DNA of 64,000 nucleotides. Origin: Ochotona curzoniae (lineage: Eukaryota > Chordata > Mammalia > Lagomorpha > Ochotonidae). This document shows positions 31,726 to 41,719 of the stretch, piece by piece. Below the pieces are notes generated by a model, which was not told where the DNA came from, made no database searches, and worked only from the letters and a program-made list of their open reading frames with translations. The stretch covers positions 20,698,501 to 20,762,500 of the forward strand of contig NW_024467106.1 of the NCBI RefSeq assembly GCF_017591425.1, in the 5' to 3' direction. Each line of letters begins with the position of its first letter. Within the stretch, counting starts at the first letter, position 1. The position numbers were made by a program, and so were the translations under genes.

Positions 31726-32503
31726 AGTTGAAGTCATGGGAAGTTGCTAAGGGAAACAGTATAAAGACTAGAGAATTAGTTCTACACCTCTTTAAAAAGA
31801 AACACAGGCTCCTTTGAAAATATGATGAAAGCTAGGACTTCCCCCTAGCTTTTATATTATGAAAATATTGCTATGAACCAAATTGCACAAATCTTTTTGT
31901 AGACACATGCTTTCATTTATTTTGGCTAAGTACCTAGGGGTGGAATGACTACGCTGTTTGGGTAGGTGTATGTCTGACTTTATAAGAAACTGGAAAACGG
32001 TTCTGCAAGATTGTTGTGCCATTCTGTCCTCCTACTCACAAGGAACAAGAGTTATTTTTGAGCATTTGTTGTCACCATTTCATTTTAAGCCATCTAGTTG
32101 GTACAAAGTGGAATTTTACTGTAGTTATAATTTGTGCTTCTCTAATGATGCCAGGCTTCTTTTTCTGTTTTTACTGGCAATTTATATATTTACTTTTGTG
32201 AGATGTTTATTCAATTCTTTTGCCTATTTTAATAATGTTGTTTCTTATTGTGAGCTTATAATGATTCTTTATACTTTTTTCCTCTACATGGATATCCACT
32301 GTCGGCAGCATTTGTGAAAAACACCATTGCCTTCATGCTGAACTGACTGGGGATCAGCTGGCAGAAAACAAGTTGATTACTATATAAAGAGATATCAAAA
32401 GTTCACACAATAATGCAATTAAGTTTATCCTGGTGTAAAATTTTTTGGAAATCCATAAACCAATTCTTATATTTTTCCATGAGCTCTTAATATTCCTCAT
32501 CTG

Positions 32504-32830
32504 GGGCCCGGCGTGGTGGCGCAAGTGGTTAAAGGTCCTCGCCTTGCACGCCCAGGATCCCATATGGGCGCCGGTTCTAATCCCGGCAGCCCCGCTTCCC
32601 TTCCAGCTCCCTGCCTGTGGCCCGGGAAAGCAGTCAAGGATGGCCCAAAGCTTTGGGAACCTGCACCCGTGTGGGAGACCCGGAAGAGGCTCCTGGCTTT
32701 GGATCAGCATAGTATCGGCCCGTTGTGCTCACGTGGGGAGTGAATCATTGGACGGAAGATCTTCCTCTGTCTCTCCTCTCTGTATATCCGCCTTTCCAAT
32801 GAAAAAATAATAAAAATAAATCTTTAAAAA
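32504..32830 (+). mobile_element. Young lagomorph SINE, full length, with intact Pol III boxes
   Basis: Sense copy starting GGGCCCGGCGTGGTGGCGCA. A box TGGCGCAAGTGG (32517-32528) and B box GGTTCTAATCC (32573-32583) are both close to Pol III consensus. The tail is CCAATGAAAAAATAATAAAA... A perfect 15-bp duplication, AATATTCCTCATCTG, lies at 32489-32503 and 32831-32845. It sits inside the old antisense L1. It has retained CpGs and few differences from the other young copies. Confidence 0.98.
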
Positions 32831-33039
32831 AATATTCCTCATCTGTTTGAGTTTATTTCTCAATTTTCTGCTTTATTTCATCTATTTTTCATCCTTACAT
32901 TAGTGAGGATAACAGCATTTCACTGCTCTGATTGTGTAGCATTAATGAGTCTTTAAGTCAGGTGGTTTAAATCTTCCAATTTTTCTTTTTCAACAGATTT
33001 TTTTTGGGTCATTTTGGAACTTTTGCCTTCCATTTATAT

Positions 33040-33358
33040 CTTAAAGATTTATTCATTTTCATTGGAAAGGCAGATCCACAGAGAGGAGGAGAGACAACAA
33101 TCCTTATCTGCTGACTCACTCCCCAAATGGCTGCTGCATCCAGAGCTGAGCTGATCTGTAGCCAGGAGCCAGGAGTCATGAGTCACCTCTGGGTCTCTGA
33201 CACAGGTGCAGGGTCCCTAGGTCCTGCGCCATCCTTTGCTGTCCTCCCAGGCCAGACAGGAGCCTGGATGGGAAATGGCACAGCTGGGACATGAATCAGT
33301 ACCTACATGGGATCCTGGTGCCCACAGTGGGAGAATTAGCCAATTGAGCCATCATGCT
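33040..33358 (-). mobile_element. Lagomorph SINE inside L1
   Basis: Antisense. TTAAAGATTTATTCATTTTC, ATTGGAAAGGCAGATCCACAG, CTGACTCACTCCCCAAATGG, and a head remnant CATCATGCTGAGTA. Middle age. Confidence 0.85.
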
Positions 33359-33689
33359 GAGTATTCCATATACATTTTTAAAATCGACTTTATCTATATA
33401 TTTTTCAGGAATGGATACCTAACACGTGTACTGTGAATCCATGAACCTGGTGAGTAGGTATCACTCTGTATTTCAGCTTTTAATTGTCCTAAGCACAGTT
33501 TTTTAGTGTTTAAATGTAGAGGTCTTACACATTTTCCATTGGTTTATTCAGAGATGCATGTTTTAAAAAATTATTGTGAATGATATTGATCTTTGATTTT
33601 CTATTTGTTTGTTTACTAATACAGAGAAATGCAGCTTGGTTTTTAATGTGTTAACTTTATGTCCTGAAAACTTACTAGTATTTTTACAA

Positions 33690-33972
33690 AGATTATATAT
33701 TTGAAAGACAATTTGAGGGAGAGACCAAGAGCTCTTTCATTGTCTGGTTCGCTCCACAGATGGCTACAGCTAACTGCGGGAGATTGGCCTGTCTAAAGCC
33801 AGGAACCAGGAGCTTCTTCCTGGTCTCCCATGTGGATCTTCACTGGCTTCCCAGCTGTACTAGCAGGGAGCTGGATCAGAAGTACAGCAGTCAGGACTTG
33901 AACTGGTGACCTTACAGAGTGGTAGTGCCACAGACAGCAGCTTTACTGGCTGTGCCACAGCAATGGATCCTT
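33690..33972 (-). mobile_element. Old lagomorph SINE inside L1
   Basis: Antisense. TATATATTTGAAAGACAATTTG, GTCTGGTTCGCTCCACAGATGG, TTCTTCCTGGTCTCCCATGTGG and head CTGGCTGTGCCACAGCAATGG. Confidence 0.8.
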
Positions 33973-34949
33973 CTTAGCATTAAAAAAAAAAAACCCATAG
34001 TTTTTATTCACATAGTGATTTCTTCAATGTTTGACAGGAGTTTTATGATTCTACTTCTGTTCCAGTGTGTATGCCTTCTGTTTTTCTTATTGCATTAGTT
34101 AGGCTTTAGAATAAAATATTGATTGAATCAGACGGCTTTGCTTTTGTTCCTAATATGAGAAAAGTATTCAAACATTTGTTAAGTGTAACACATGCTGATT
34201 TTAAAATATATTTTTTGATGTGATTGAGGAAGTTTCATTTTTCTGCCATTTTTTTCCTATGAGTGTTACTTTTTGTGAACTATATTATTTGTTGAGTTGA
34301 TCACATAGTCCATCTTTATGTTTCTGTGAATGTGATGAATTTGTGGAATTGATTCATTCAAGTTAAATGAGGTCTAGATTTGGGGAAAACTTGGTCGTGT
34401 GATCTGTTTTATAGGTTGATAACAATAGTTTTATAAGGATCTTTACATATAAGATCAGTAGTAATTTTTCTTTATTCTGGTTCTGATGTCTAGTAATTTG
34501 CTATTCAAAATGGATTGGAAAAGTATTGTTTACTTGTTTACTTGTTTCTAAAGTATTTACTTGTTACTTCTATAAATAAGGTGTGTATCTTCCTTAACTA
34601 TTTGGTTGAATTTGGATTCACTGATGAAGCTATCTAGACCTGGAGTTTTCTTTGTTGGAAAATTTTGATGATGAAAACTTAGTTAAAAAAAATTGTTCAA
34701 TTGATTCTTGTATCTGTTTTGTCCATCCACCTTTGCTTTTTCAGTTGTTATCATAAAGTTACCCACAAGTTTCCTTTCCATGTCTCTCAAACCTGGAGTT
34801 TTATCCATTGTTTTCTTTTTTATTGGTAATTTGTGCTTTCTCTTTTTTTTCCTTTGTCTTGTTAGTTGTTTTTTTTAATCAATATTATTCTGATCAAAGA
34901 ACTAGTGACTTTAAAAATTTATTTTCATTAATCTTCTGTTGCACTAATT

Positions 34950-35172
34950 TAAAAAATTATCTGAGCAGGAGGAGAGAGAGTGCATATGTTTTCTGGTTCA
35001 CTCCACAAATGCCTTGGAGGTGTGAATTTAGTTTAGTTTTACACAGTTGGCTCTGGGTACATTTGAACGGGAAGCGGGAATCAGGAAGTAGAGCCTGGCC
35101 TTGAACACACACACTCTCATGGGAAGTAATTACACAAACCAGCGTCTTAGCTGCCACTGTGCCAAATGTCTA
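34950..35172 (-). mobile_element. Old lagomorph SINE inside L1
   Basis: Antisense. AAAAATTATCTGAGCAGGAGG, TTTTCTGGTTCACTCCACAAATG and head AGCTGCCACTGTGCCAAATG. The middle is degraded. Confidence 0.65.
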
Positions 35173-35759
35173 TCCACCCTACAATTCTACTCTTACGTTA
35201 AAAATTCTTTTCATCTACTTAGTATTTATTTTTCCAACCTTTTAAAATATACTTAAGATTGGATTGCTTTAATATATACTGATTTCAACTTACTTCTTCC
35301 TAAAAATGGTTATCTAAGTCCATTAATTTTTCTTCACATACTAATTTAGTTGTATCCCCAGGTTTAACTTGCCATGTTTTCATTACCGTTTTTGGTTGAA
35401 AGTATTTGTAATTTTTTTCTGATACGCCTTTCTAACTTATGAGATTTAGAATGACACTGCTTAATTTACAAATATTGGGAGAAGGGATGTGGCCAGATAA
35501 TTTGTTATGTGTGACTTAAGTGCTTTATAATTTATTGATTGATTTGTGGCCCATTATATAGTTTAGTCCTGGCAAATATTTCCTGTGCATTAGAGCATTT
35601 ATGAGTATCTTCTACAATTGAGTGTAGCAATGGACAATTCAGTTGATTAAATTTTCTATATTTTTAAATTTAGGGCTTTATAGCTTAGAGAATGTTGAAA
35701 TATCCAAGAATGGTTGTAGACTTATCTAGTTCGCCTCTTACTTGATACTTTCTGTCTTT

Positions 35760-36068
35760 TAAAAAAAGGTTTATTTTTATTTGAAAGACAGAGTTACAGA
35801 GAGGAGAAGGAGAGATCTTGCTTCCACTGTTTCACTCCCCAAAAGACTTCAACAGCTGGAGCTGAGCTTATCTGAAGCCAGAGGCTTTTTCTGGGTTTCC
35901 AACATGGGCTCAAGGTCCCACGGACTTCAAACACCCTCCCTTGCTTTCCCAGGCCAAAAGCAGGGAGCTGAATTTCAAATGGAACATCCTGGACTAGAAC
36001 CAGCCCTGATATGGGATGCTGACATTTCAGGTGGAGGATTAGTCTGTTGAGCCGTTGTACCAACCCCT
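35760..36068 (-). mobile_element. Lagomorph SINE inside L1
   Basis: Antisense. AAAAAAGGTTTATTTTTATTTG, GAGATCTTGCTTCCACTGTTTC, GGAGCTGAGCTTATCTGAAGCC, and head GAGCCGTTGTACCAACCCC. Confidence 0.82.
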
Positions 36069-36404
36069 TAGCTGATTTTTTCCTTCTCATAATTTGAAGC
36101 CATATTATCAGGTGCTTACCAATTTAGAATTATGTCTTTGGATGAATTGGCTCTTTGGTTATTATTTTGCATGTGATAGTATTCTTTGTATTTACTTTAG
36201 TTATTCCTGTAGTCACTATAATTCAGTCTTTCTCCCTTTTTTGCTTCATTGTTTTGAAAGCATTTCTCAAAGGCAATATGTGGTTGATTTAGCTTTTTTA
36301 TCTAGTCTAATGATCCCTGTTGGTATTTTCTTTTGAATGAACTGAATATCTGTTAAGTGTTTCTTTTGTTGTTTCTGTCACCATACTTCTTCCCCATATC
36401 TCAC

Positions 36405-36480
36405 TATGGTTTTTTTTTTGTTTTTTTTTTTGTGTTTTTTTTTTTAAGTGGTATTTCTGCAGGAGAGTTTTTTTTTTTTT
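36405..36480. repeat. T-rich tract before an antisense SINE
   Basis: Several T runs of 9-16 separated by G or GTG (36411-36445) and T16 at 36465-36480. The last is the reversed tail of the next SINE. Confidence 0.85.
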
Positions 36481-36880
36481 TTAAAGATTTATTTATGGTT
36501 TTTAAATGGTGATCCTGGGTGACAGTTGTGGGCAGATAGGTGGCAAAGAGACAACTAGGGACCCAAGGACACCGAGAAGCGGTGGAGACAGCAAAGCAGT
36601 GGGCAATGGCCAGACTTCCAGATGAAGAGATACAGATAGTTCATTCCCTAGTTTTTTCTGCAAATGGCTGCAATAGTTGAGGGCTGGGGCAAGCCGAGGT
36701 CAAGGGGCCAGGAACCCCATCCAAATTTCCCGTGTGGGTATCCGTGACCCAAGCACTTGAGCCATCAGGAATCTGAATGGGAAGCAGAGCAGCTGGAATT
36801 TGGCCTGGCACTCTGATAAAGGATGTTGCTGTTGTAGGTGACAGTGTAGCCATAGGGTGGAGATTTTTGACCTTGGGATC
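36478..36880 (-). mobile_element. Old lagomorph SINE with extra internal sequence
   Basis: Antisense. TTAAAGATTTATTTATGGTT at the tail, then about 100 bp not in the consensus (roughly 36500-36610), then TAGTTCATTCCCTAGTTTTTTC, GCAAATGGCTGCAATAGTTG, GGAATCTGAATGGGAAGCAG and a poor head. The extra sequence could be a local insertion or a fusion of two copies. Confidence 0.6.
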
Positions 36881-36884
36881 ACTG

Positions 36885-37064
36885 CCATACATCGCATTGT
36901 TGTGGAGTCTGCCCTGTGTTTTCTGGCATATGTTACAGCATGCTTGCTCTCTACTCAGGAGATGCCAGCAGTATCCCTTTTCTCTTGTGATAATCAGTAT
37001 CTCCAGACTTCTCTAAATGTCCCCTGAGATAGGGTCAAAATGACTTTGAAAACTGCTGCTCTGG
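36885..37064 (+). mobile_element. hAT/MER-type DNA transposon fossil
   Basis: GCATATGTTACAGCATGCTTG, CTACTCAGGAGATGCCAGCAG, TTGTGATAATCAGTATCTCC and AAATGTCCCCTGAGATAGGG match in order a common MER-type element (tttagcagcat...ctactagatgccagtag...tgtgacaaccaaaaatgtctcc...aatgtcccctggg). Ends in AAACTGCTG, a worn terminal inverted repeat (gagaaccactg). Confidence 0.6.
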
Positions 37065-37106
37065 AGATAACAATATTCATGCTGCTCTGGAGATTGCAAT
37101 ATTCAC
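37055..37106. repeat. 26-bp tandem duplication
   Basis: GCTGCTCTGGAGATAACAAT(+6) at 37055-37080 is repeated directly at 37081-37106 with three differences. It lies at the right edge of the MER-type fossil. Confidence 0.93.
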
Positions 37107-40100
37107 CTTTCTCTCATAAGTTGTATTTCAGATATTTCTTCACAGACAAGAATGTTGCAGTGTAATGTACCATACTACAGAACTCTTTCTCAATCTTTGC
37201 ACTTGGGTTATCAAATATTTTGAATTTTGAACTATGCCCCATAATGTATTGTTACTATTTTGGCCTTATTAAATGGTCTCTTAAAAAAGCACATACATAC
37301 TTACATACGCTATTTTGATGGTTATTCTCTCCTCTTTTGCCGCTGTTGCTATGGCCAGAGAGATCTACTTCCGCCCTCTTGCCCTGTTTCCTGTCTTCAG
37401 ATGGCCATTGCAGCTGGGAAAGGCCTGATGGACCTGGTGGGGAATACTTTCAACTCCTTTGCTCACTTTTGCTTTTGGGGAGGCCTCAGTGAGCACCCTG
37501 GGAAGGCCAGCATTGCCTCAGAGGGGGTCTTCTGTTTCCCAGTCCTTTCCTCAGCCACCAGGAGACCCCTGGCTTGCATTAGGAGAAGTCTGTGAACTGT
37601 AGGGAATCTCCCAGCACCCCACCTCCATGAACTTGGCATAAGTTTGAGAGTTGGTTGGATGGTTTCTCTGACCCTTTTTTGTGCCCCGCACTCGGGTTAA
37701 CAGTCCACACATATTCAGCTGCTTTCCCTTTCCCTATTGGAAGAGGATCTCTCTCCAAGGAAGTGTCTGCCACTTTCTGGAGTCTAGTTCATTTGGGTTG
37801 CTTTATGTCATCACTTCTTTGCTGTCTTTTTTTTTTTTTTTTAACTGATGCTGTAGTTTACCTGACTGTCTTGTTACCACGGGAACCATAGTCTCTTCTG
37901 GCCTTTCACATCCTAACTGGAACTGCATCCAACTTTTAACACACAGACAGAACTGTGACTGTTAACACTTGCATTGAATTTTGTAATGATGTCCAGCTAA
38001 GCTTTCAGGCCCAGTGAGTTCCCCTTTCCCATCCTCCGGCCTTTTCTGTACCCCATCAGTCACCTGATTGCTGAGTCTTAAATTTTCATAGAACGTGTTA
38101 GACGCAGTTTTTGGTATGAGCTCAAAGAGTTCCCTCAGGAAAAACGACATGGTTATTAAAACAGGCCAGGGGAGCGAATACTGACATTATGCTCCTGACC
38201 AGGTGGCCTCCAACTTGGGAACTTTGTGTCTTGAGAAAGAATGAGGAGATCTAGCCAATGACACACCTTTGCTCAGGACTGGCTGCTGTGGCTCACACAC
38301 ATCAGCTGCAAGATTTTTCTTATTTTGTTTCAACTACCTGCATTTTGGCCTCTAATAGGAGATGGGTTCCAGCAGAAGGGTGTAAGGCAGAAATAATGAA
38401 ATTTTTCCTGCAAGGCTGGTAATGGTTAAGTGAGGTAATGTCTGTGCCATGGGTGGCATGTCATATGGGCTTCATAGGCACAACCTCTTATTACCTGTAG
38501 TTTTTTAAAAAGGGGCTCTCAGACGTGAGGGATGAGGTTCTTGCTTTCTTGAACAGATTCTATGGAGCTGTTCAGAACGTGGGTAGCAAGTCACCCAGTT
38601 TAAAACTGGATTCAAAACTGGTCAGAGGCCTAGTGGGATGTGCTAAGAATAATCTATTTTTGTTCACCTTCATAGACCCTCCTGAAGAAAGTGCATTTGA
38701 AGGGAAGAAGGGGTTCTGTCCTTGAGCTTGGTCCCATCACATGCTAGGCTTTGAGAGGCAGGGGACACTCTCCTCTACTTCTCCTTCAGTTTCCTCCTCT
38801 GCGTTGGCTCTTGTGAGCTCATATCTTTGCCCTGGGAAGAGAAGGTGTTGTGTATACAAAGAGTTCACTTACCACTGCTCTAAAATCATTCTGTGATATT
38901 GAGTCTAAGGTTGTAGAGTCTTCAGATCAAGGCTGGGGAGTGAGGGATGAGATGGGATGGAAGAGTGCTCCTGCTTCGTGGGGGCAGAACTGGGCTTTGG
39001 CTGTCTTGGCAAGGGTCTCAGCTGACTAGCCAATGCTGGTTAGAGGCCGAGTCTGCAGCTGGCACATGCTAGTCGCTTTTCAGTGTCTGCCCTATTTAGG
39101 GATCCTCCTTTCTCTGTGCTTGGTTATTCTGCTTTTCTTAATGTTAATGTGATAATTTCAGAACATAAGATAAACAGATGATGAAAAAATGCTTCTTAGG
39201 TTTATTCACCACCAATGCAAAGCTCAACCAGTTTTTATTTGGGAGTTGCTTGAAAGTGTGGGTTTTCAAGAGTCTAAATGATCCTTGGTGTTGGGGATGG
39301 GTCAGATTGCAAGAGTTATCCAGCAAACAGACTTTTTGATTCTTGTCATTATTTGCTTTGGTGCAGAAATTGCGGTCCCAAGATGAAAATCATCTACCCT
39401 TCTTTTTGATAGATTTGGGGGCATGAAGTCAAATTTTCTTTAACCTGTTTTTTTTTGTTTTTTGGCAGTTGAATGTTTCAGAGGAGCAGATGAAGTCTGA
39501 GTGTGGGTTGATGGGTTCCCTCTCCTTTTCTACAATGCAAATGTACAGATGTTAGGTTGGGTTTCCTCAAGGCTTCCCCATGTCTGGTGCGTGTCAGCAT
39601 CTGCATGAGATGGCAGCCACAGTGGACTTGGAGTCAGGTTCCGGGGTTATTAGCAGCAGCATGAAGCCACGATGGTGGTTTGGAGAGCGTTGCGGAATAG
39701 AGCCTTTACCATAACTCCTGGTGTTGTGACTTGCTGAGGGATGCTGTCTGTCAGTGTGGTGGCAGGAGGTATGGTCACATGAGTGCCCCCTAGGAGATGC
39801 CCAAGAACTGACAAATGGCGACACAGCAGGGACAGTGTAGCCAATGGCCACTACATGGTGGGGATGGGTAGGGCACAGCTTGCTCCCATGGTCCCTATGT
39901 GATTTGCCTGAGTGGAAACTTTGAAGGGGGAACTGTATTTTATGCAGTTGAGGTAATGAAGTGCCACAAACCCAGAAGCTCAGGTGGTGGCAAGGCTGCC
40001 CTTCCCCTGAGTGCTGTGAGGCACAATCTCAGACTTATCTATGGGAGTTCCTGGGACTGTTGGCATTCCTGTGGCTGCCTCCTCCTGCCTGTGGCTTTTT

Positions 40101-40684
40101 CCTTTGAGTTCCAAGGCTCCTATGCCCTCTTTCTCTGCCTAAGCACAGAGAGCATGACTTCTACCTGCCTGATGAAAAGGTAAATATATACTGCAGTCTC
40201 TTTAACCATAGCACAGTGTTGTACAACAGAAACTATTCTTGATCTTGTGTGAGTGAAGCTTTCTTCCCGTTGAGCAACGCCCACCACATCCCCTAGCCTC
40301 TAGCAATCACCTGTCCATTGCTGCTGTTTTCTGATTAGGAAACTCATCATTGAGTTGGGTGCTCAAACTGATAATCCAAAAGGTCTAATCTGAAAGCACC
40401 TTTTCCCAAATAAATGAAAAATAGTTCCTGGGAGTTTGACATGGACAGATCTGTTTGGAGGCCACCACTCAACTCCTGGAAGAGGGTTAGAGGCATAGTG
40501 ACTTGGTGAATTTGGGCAGCTAGAGAGCAGAGTCAGTGAAATTGTGACCCTTCTTCACCCCTACACAGCTGTGGGTAGCCTCGCAAATAAACTGTTCTGT
40601 TGGCCACCTTGACTTGAATGCCAAGCTCCCATCCTTGCCCTTCCCCTCACACAGTTGTGCACTGAAATTTCCCCTTGCAAAGTT
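37107..40684. other. Long repeat-poor non-coding interval
   Basis: About 3.6 kb with no SINE and no gene model. ORFs of up to 111 codons (37260-37595) have no domain. A T run lies near 37828-37842, a CTCF-like motif at 39783, and a possible worn MIR near 39880-39960. The lack of young SINEs is notable against about one per 1.6 kb elsewhere. Confidence 0.45.
39783..39796 (-). promoter_or_regulatory. CTCF-like motif candidate
   Basis: Reverse strand reads CTCCTAGGGGGCAC. The CTAGGGGGCAC part fits the SYAGRKGGCRS core fully, and the first three bases (CTC) depart from CCA. It points opposite to the motif at 11742. A motif match only. Confidence 0.4.
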
Positions 40685-40698
40685 CTTCTTCACTTTTT

Positions 40699-41021
40699 TT
40701 TAAAGATTTATTTTTATTATGTTTTTATTGGAAAGGCGGATATACAGAGAGGAGAGACAGAGAGGAAGATCTTCCGTCTGATGATTCACTCCCTAAGTGA
40801 GCGCAACAACCGATGCTATGCTGATCCAAAGCCAGGAGCCTCTTCCGAATCTCCCACGCGAGTGCAGGGTCCCAAAGCTTTGGGCTGTCCTCGACTGCTT
40901 TCCTGGGCCACAGGCAGGGAGCTGGAAGGGAAGCAGGGCCACCGGGATAGAACCGGCGCCCATATGGGATCCCAGGTGTGCAAGGCGAGGACCTTAACCA
41001 CTTGTGCCACTGTGCTGGGCC
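40699..41021 (-). mobile_element. Young lagomorph SINE, full length
   Basis: Antisense. ATTGGAAAGGCGGATATACAG, CAACCGATGCTATGCTGATC, GGCCACAGGCAGGGAGCTGG and head CTTGTGCCACTGTGCTGGGC. A 14-bp duplication, CTTCTTCACTTTTT, occurs at 40685-40698 and 41022-41035. Confidence 0.95.
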
Positions 41022-41100
41022 CTTCTTCACTTTTTAATTCAAGAGTCACTGATCAATTTGCATAGCTCCTAGTTTACTGAATAAGTATCATGAAACTTTA

Positions 41101-41118
41101 GTGTGTGTGTGTGTGTGT
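41101..41118. repeat. (GT)9 microsatellite
   Basis: Short pure GT run. Confidence 0.9.
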
Positions 41119-41344
41119 TAACCTGGGTGTTCATAGTTTGTCCTCTTGCACCAAATGACCTTCCTCTTGCCTGTGGGGCTCATTCCCATTCTTTCCCTGG
41201 CTGCTCTGCATCCTCTGATAACGTTTGTTTTTTTTTTTTGGCTTGTGGCAGCCACAAGTGATAGAAGGAAAGAGGGCACTTCTGGGGTCAGGCCTGAATG
41301 GATGCTCCCTGGTCCACAGGGCTCTGTTGTGGGATTCCTGACCA

Positions 41345-41715
41345 TTGGTTCCTATGGACTAAATGTATCCTTCACATTCATGTGGTTGATGGGTTGGAAT
41401 GATGTTAATAAGTTGGAATGATGCTCCGAAGTGAGGCTTAATAAGAGGTGGTAGGTCACAAGGACTCTGCCATCTCTGACATTGTCATCCTGGGAATGGG
41501 TTTCTGATGGTGCAGTAGTCTCTTCTCTGCTGCTAATCACACATGATCTCCTCCCTTAGTGCCTTTGACCATTGGATGGTGCAGCAAGAAGGTCCTTATC
41601 AGATGCAAGCCACTTGCTCTTGGACTTCTCCAATTCTGGAACTGCAGGGAATAATTCTTTGTTTTTAATAAAGTTTTGAGATTATGCCACAGCAGCAGAG
41701 AATGGGCTAAGACAC
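41345..41715 (+). mobile_element. MaLR-type solo LTR (MLT1/MST-like)
   Basis: CCTATGGACTAAATGTATCC, TTAATAAGTTGGAATGATGC, AATAAGAGGTGGTAGGTCAC, GCTCTTGGACTTCTCCAATTC, TGGAACTGCAGGGAATAATTC, a polyadenylation-type AATAAAG near 41668, and the end AATGGGCTAAGACA reproduce the order of MaLR LTRs (tatggactgaatgt...gaggtgg...cttggacttc..ctccagaactgtgag.aataaa...acggactaagaca). No internal retroviral genes adjoin it, so it is a solo LTR of an ancient endogenous element. Confidence 0.8.
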
Positions 41716-41719
41716 TGGC

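Larger units (their letters stand above)
31850..36350 (-). mobile_element. Long decayed antisense L1 (ORF2 region) with five nested SINEs
   Basis: Reading right to left this follows L1 ORF2. The far right (about 36090-36350) and 35420-35740 (GTGGCCCATTATATAGTTTAG, TCCTGGCAAATATTTCCTG) correspond to the endonuclease-to-RT part. 34620-34660 (GATGAAGCTATCTAGACCTG) is the reverse of the codons for the conserved pDGFTGEF stretch before the RT core. 34090-34440 covers the RT core, 33390-33680 later ORF2, and 31860-32290 (AGTACCTAGGGGTGGAATGA, GCCATCTAGTTGGTACAAAG) the ORF2 C-terminal part. Stops and frameshifts are everywhere, so no LINE protein is possible. It is an ancient L1M-type copy, mostly collinear. 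SINEs at 32504, 33040, 33690, 34950 and 35760 make up about a third of the length. Confidence 0.85.

Noticed and set aside
31470..31817. 115-codon ORF
   Set aside because: It reads through an inverted MIR and adjoining sequence, with no homology or exon signals.
32517..32583. tRNA gene suggested by the A and B boxes
   Set aside because: They belong to the SINE head. There is no cloverleaf and no 3' acceptor half.
39899..40183. ORF ending at AAAAGGTAAAT, which resembles an exon with a splice donor
   Set aside because: A single donor-like site is common by chance; there is no acceptor, no domain and no neighbouring exon.
41345..41715. Full endogenous retrovirus
   Set aside because: Only one LTR-like unit is present, without gag/pol/env-like sequence or a second LTR nearby.
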